Positions 63,935 through 64,000 of a stretch of 64,000 nt of DNA are shown in pieces. The notes under the pieces were generated by a model that was given only the letters and a program-made list of their open reading frames with translations, made no database searches and had not been told where the DNA came from. Source of the DNA: Pomacea canaliculata (Eukaryota > Mollusca > Gastropoda > Architaenioglossa > Ampullariidae); the NCBI RefSeq assembly GCF_003073045.1, contig NC_037592.1, positions 7,542,047 through 7,606,046 of the forward strand, given 5' to 3'. The position numbers and the translations under genes were made by a program. The first letter of the stretch is position 1, and each line of letters starts with the position of its first letter.

Positions 63935-64000
63935 GATGATGAGGAGGAGGAGGAGGAAAGGAAGAAGAGGAGAAGGAGTAGGAGGAGCAAGGGGAAGAAG
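63935..64000 (+). repeat. Purine (GAG/GAA)n tract at the window edge
   Basis: A run of GAG and GAA triplets, continuing out of the window. A shorter (GGA)n run lies at 63740-63760. Confidence 0.8.

Noticed and set aside
1-64000. LTR retroelements, Polintons or other virus-derived elements
   Set aside because: No pair of long terminal repeats, integrase, capsid or envelope-like signature was recognised by eye in the window.
1-64000. CRISPR arrays, bacterial operons, prophage
   Set aside because: The sequence is a spliced animal locus; no regularly spaced short repeats of CRISPR type and no ribosome-binding-site-led gene strings.

Overview
ORGANISM. The window is eukaryotic and animal. Reading by eye, the two-exon Toll-like receptors, the tRNA-derived SINEs (one with the 3' tail CCGTGATATAG, which I associate with molluscan SINEs), the CR1/L2-type LINE debris and the many microsatellites fit a lophotrochozoan, most likely a gastropod mollusc. 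Species is not determinable here. LEFT TWO THIRDS (about 1-42.3 kb). A head-to-tail array of seven Toll-like receptor (TLR) genes, all on the + strand, called TLR-1 to TLR-7 here: 1050-3865, 9056-11881, 13128-15936, 18528-21361, 24040-27122, 29963-32899 and 38760-41683. Every copy has the same plan. A large exon 1 encodes signal peptide, LRRNT, about 15-16 leucine-rich repeats, one LRRCT, the transmembrane helix and TIR box 1. An intron of about 450-750 bp follows, always in phase 2 and always after the codons for LEG(R). A 364-bp exon 2 encodes the rest of the TIR domain. TLR-1 and TLR-4 are open in both exons. TLR-2 has an open exon 1 but three 1-bp indels in exon 2. TLR-3 has a single frameshift in exon 1 and an open exon 2. 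TLR-5, TLR-6 and TLR-7 carry several lesions and look like pseudogenes, although exon 2 of TLR-6 is fully open. BETWEEN THE GENES. The spacers are themselves duplicated: the same blocks recur (a CATGGGCGTTGAAAGG block, a tRNA-derived SINE fossil, a 5' leader block with a possible small UTR intron), interrupted by younger insertions (a 253-bp hAT-like MITE, a LINE remnant, a 12-bp-stem hairpin element and a 4.3-kb unique stretch). The array grew by unequal exchange of units of about 5-6 kb. HOW THE GENES WORK TOGETHER. The ectodomains differ between copies, but the transmembrane/TIR module is almost identical at the DNA level, with high GC and an abrupt edge. This is the expected picture for gene conversion maintaining one signalling module under diversifying recognition domains. 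Since every donor and acceptor is phase-compatible, exon 1 of one copy could in principle splice in frame to exon 2 of any downstream copy. RIGHT THIRD (about 42.3-64 kb). No gene could be recognised. The sequence alternates AT-rich DNA and microsatellites with GC/CpG-richer islands of 300-900 bp that could be regulatory, a probable Z-DNA tract, two CTCF-like sites, another SINE and a small minisatellite.
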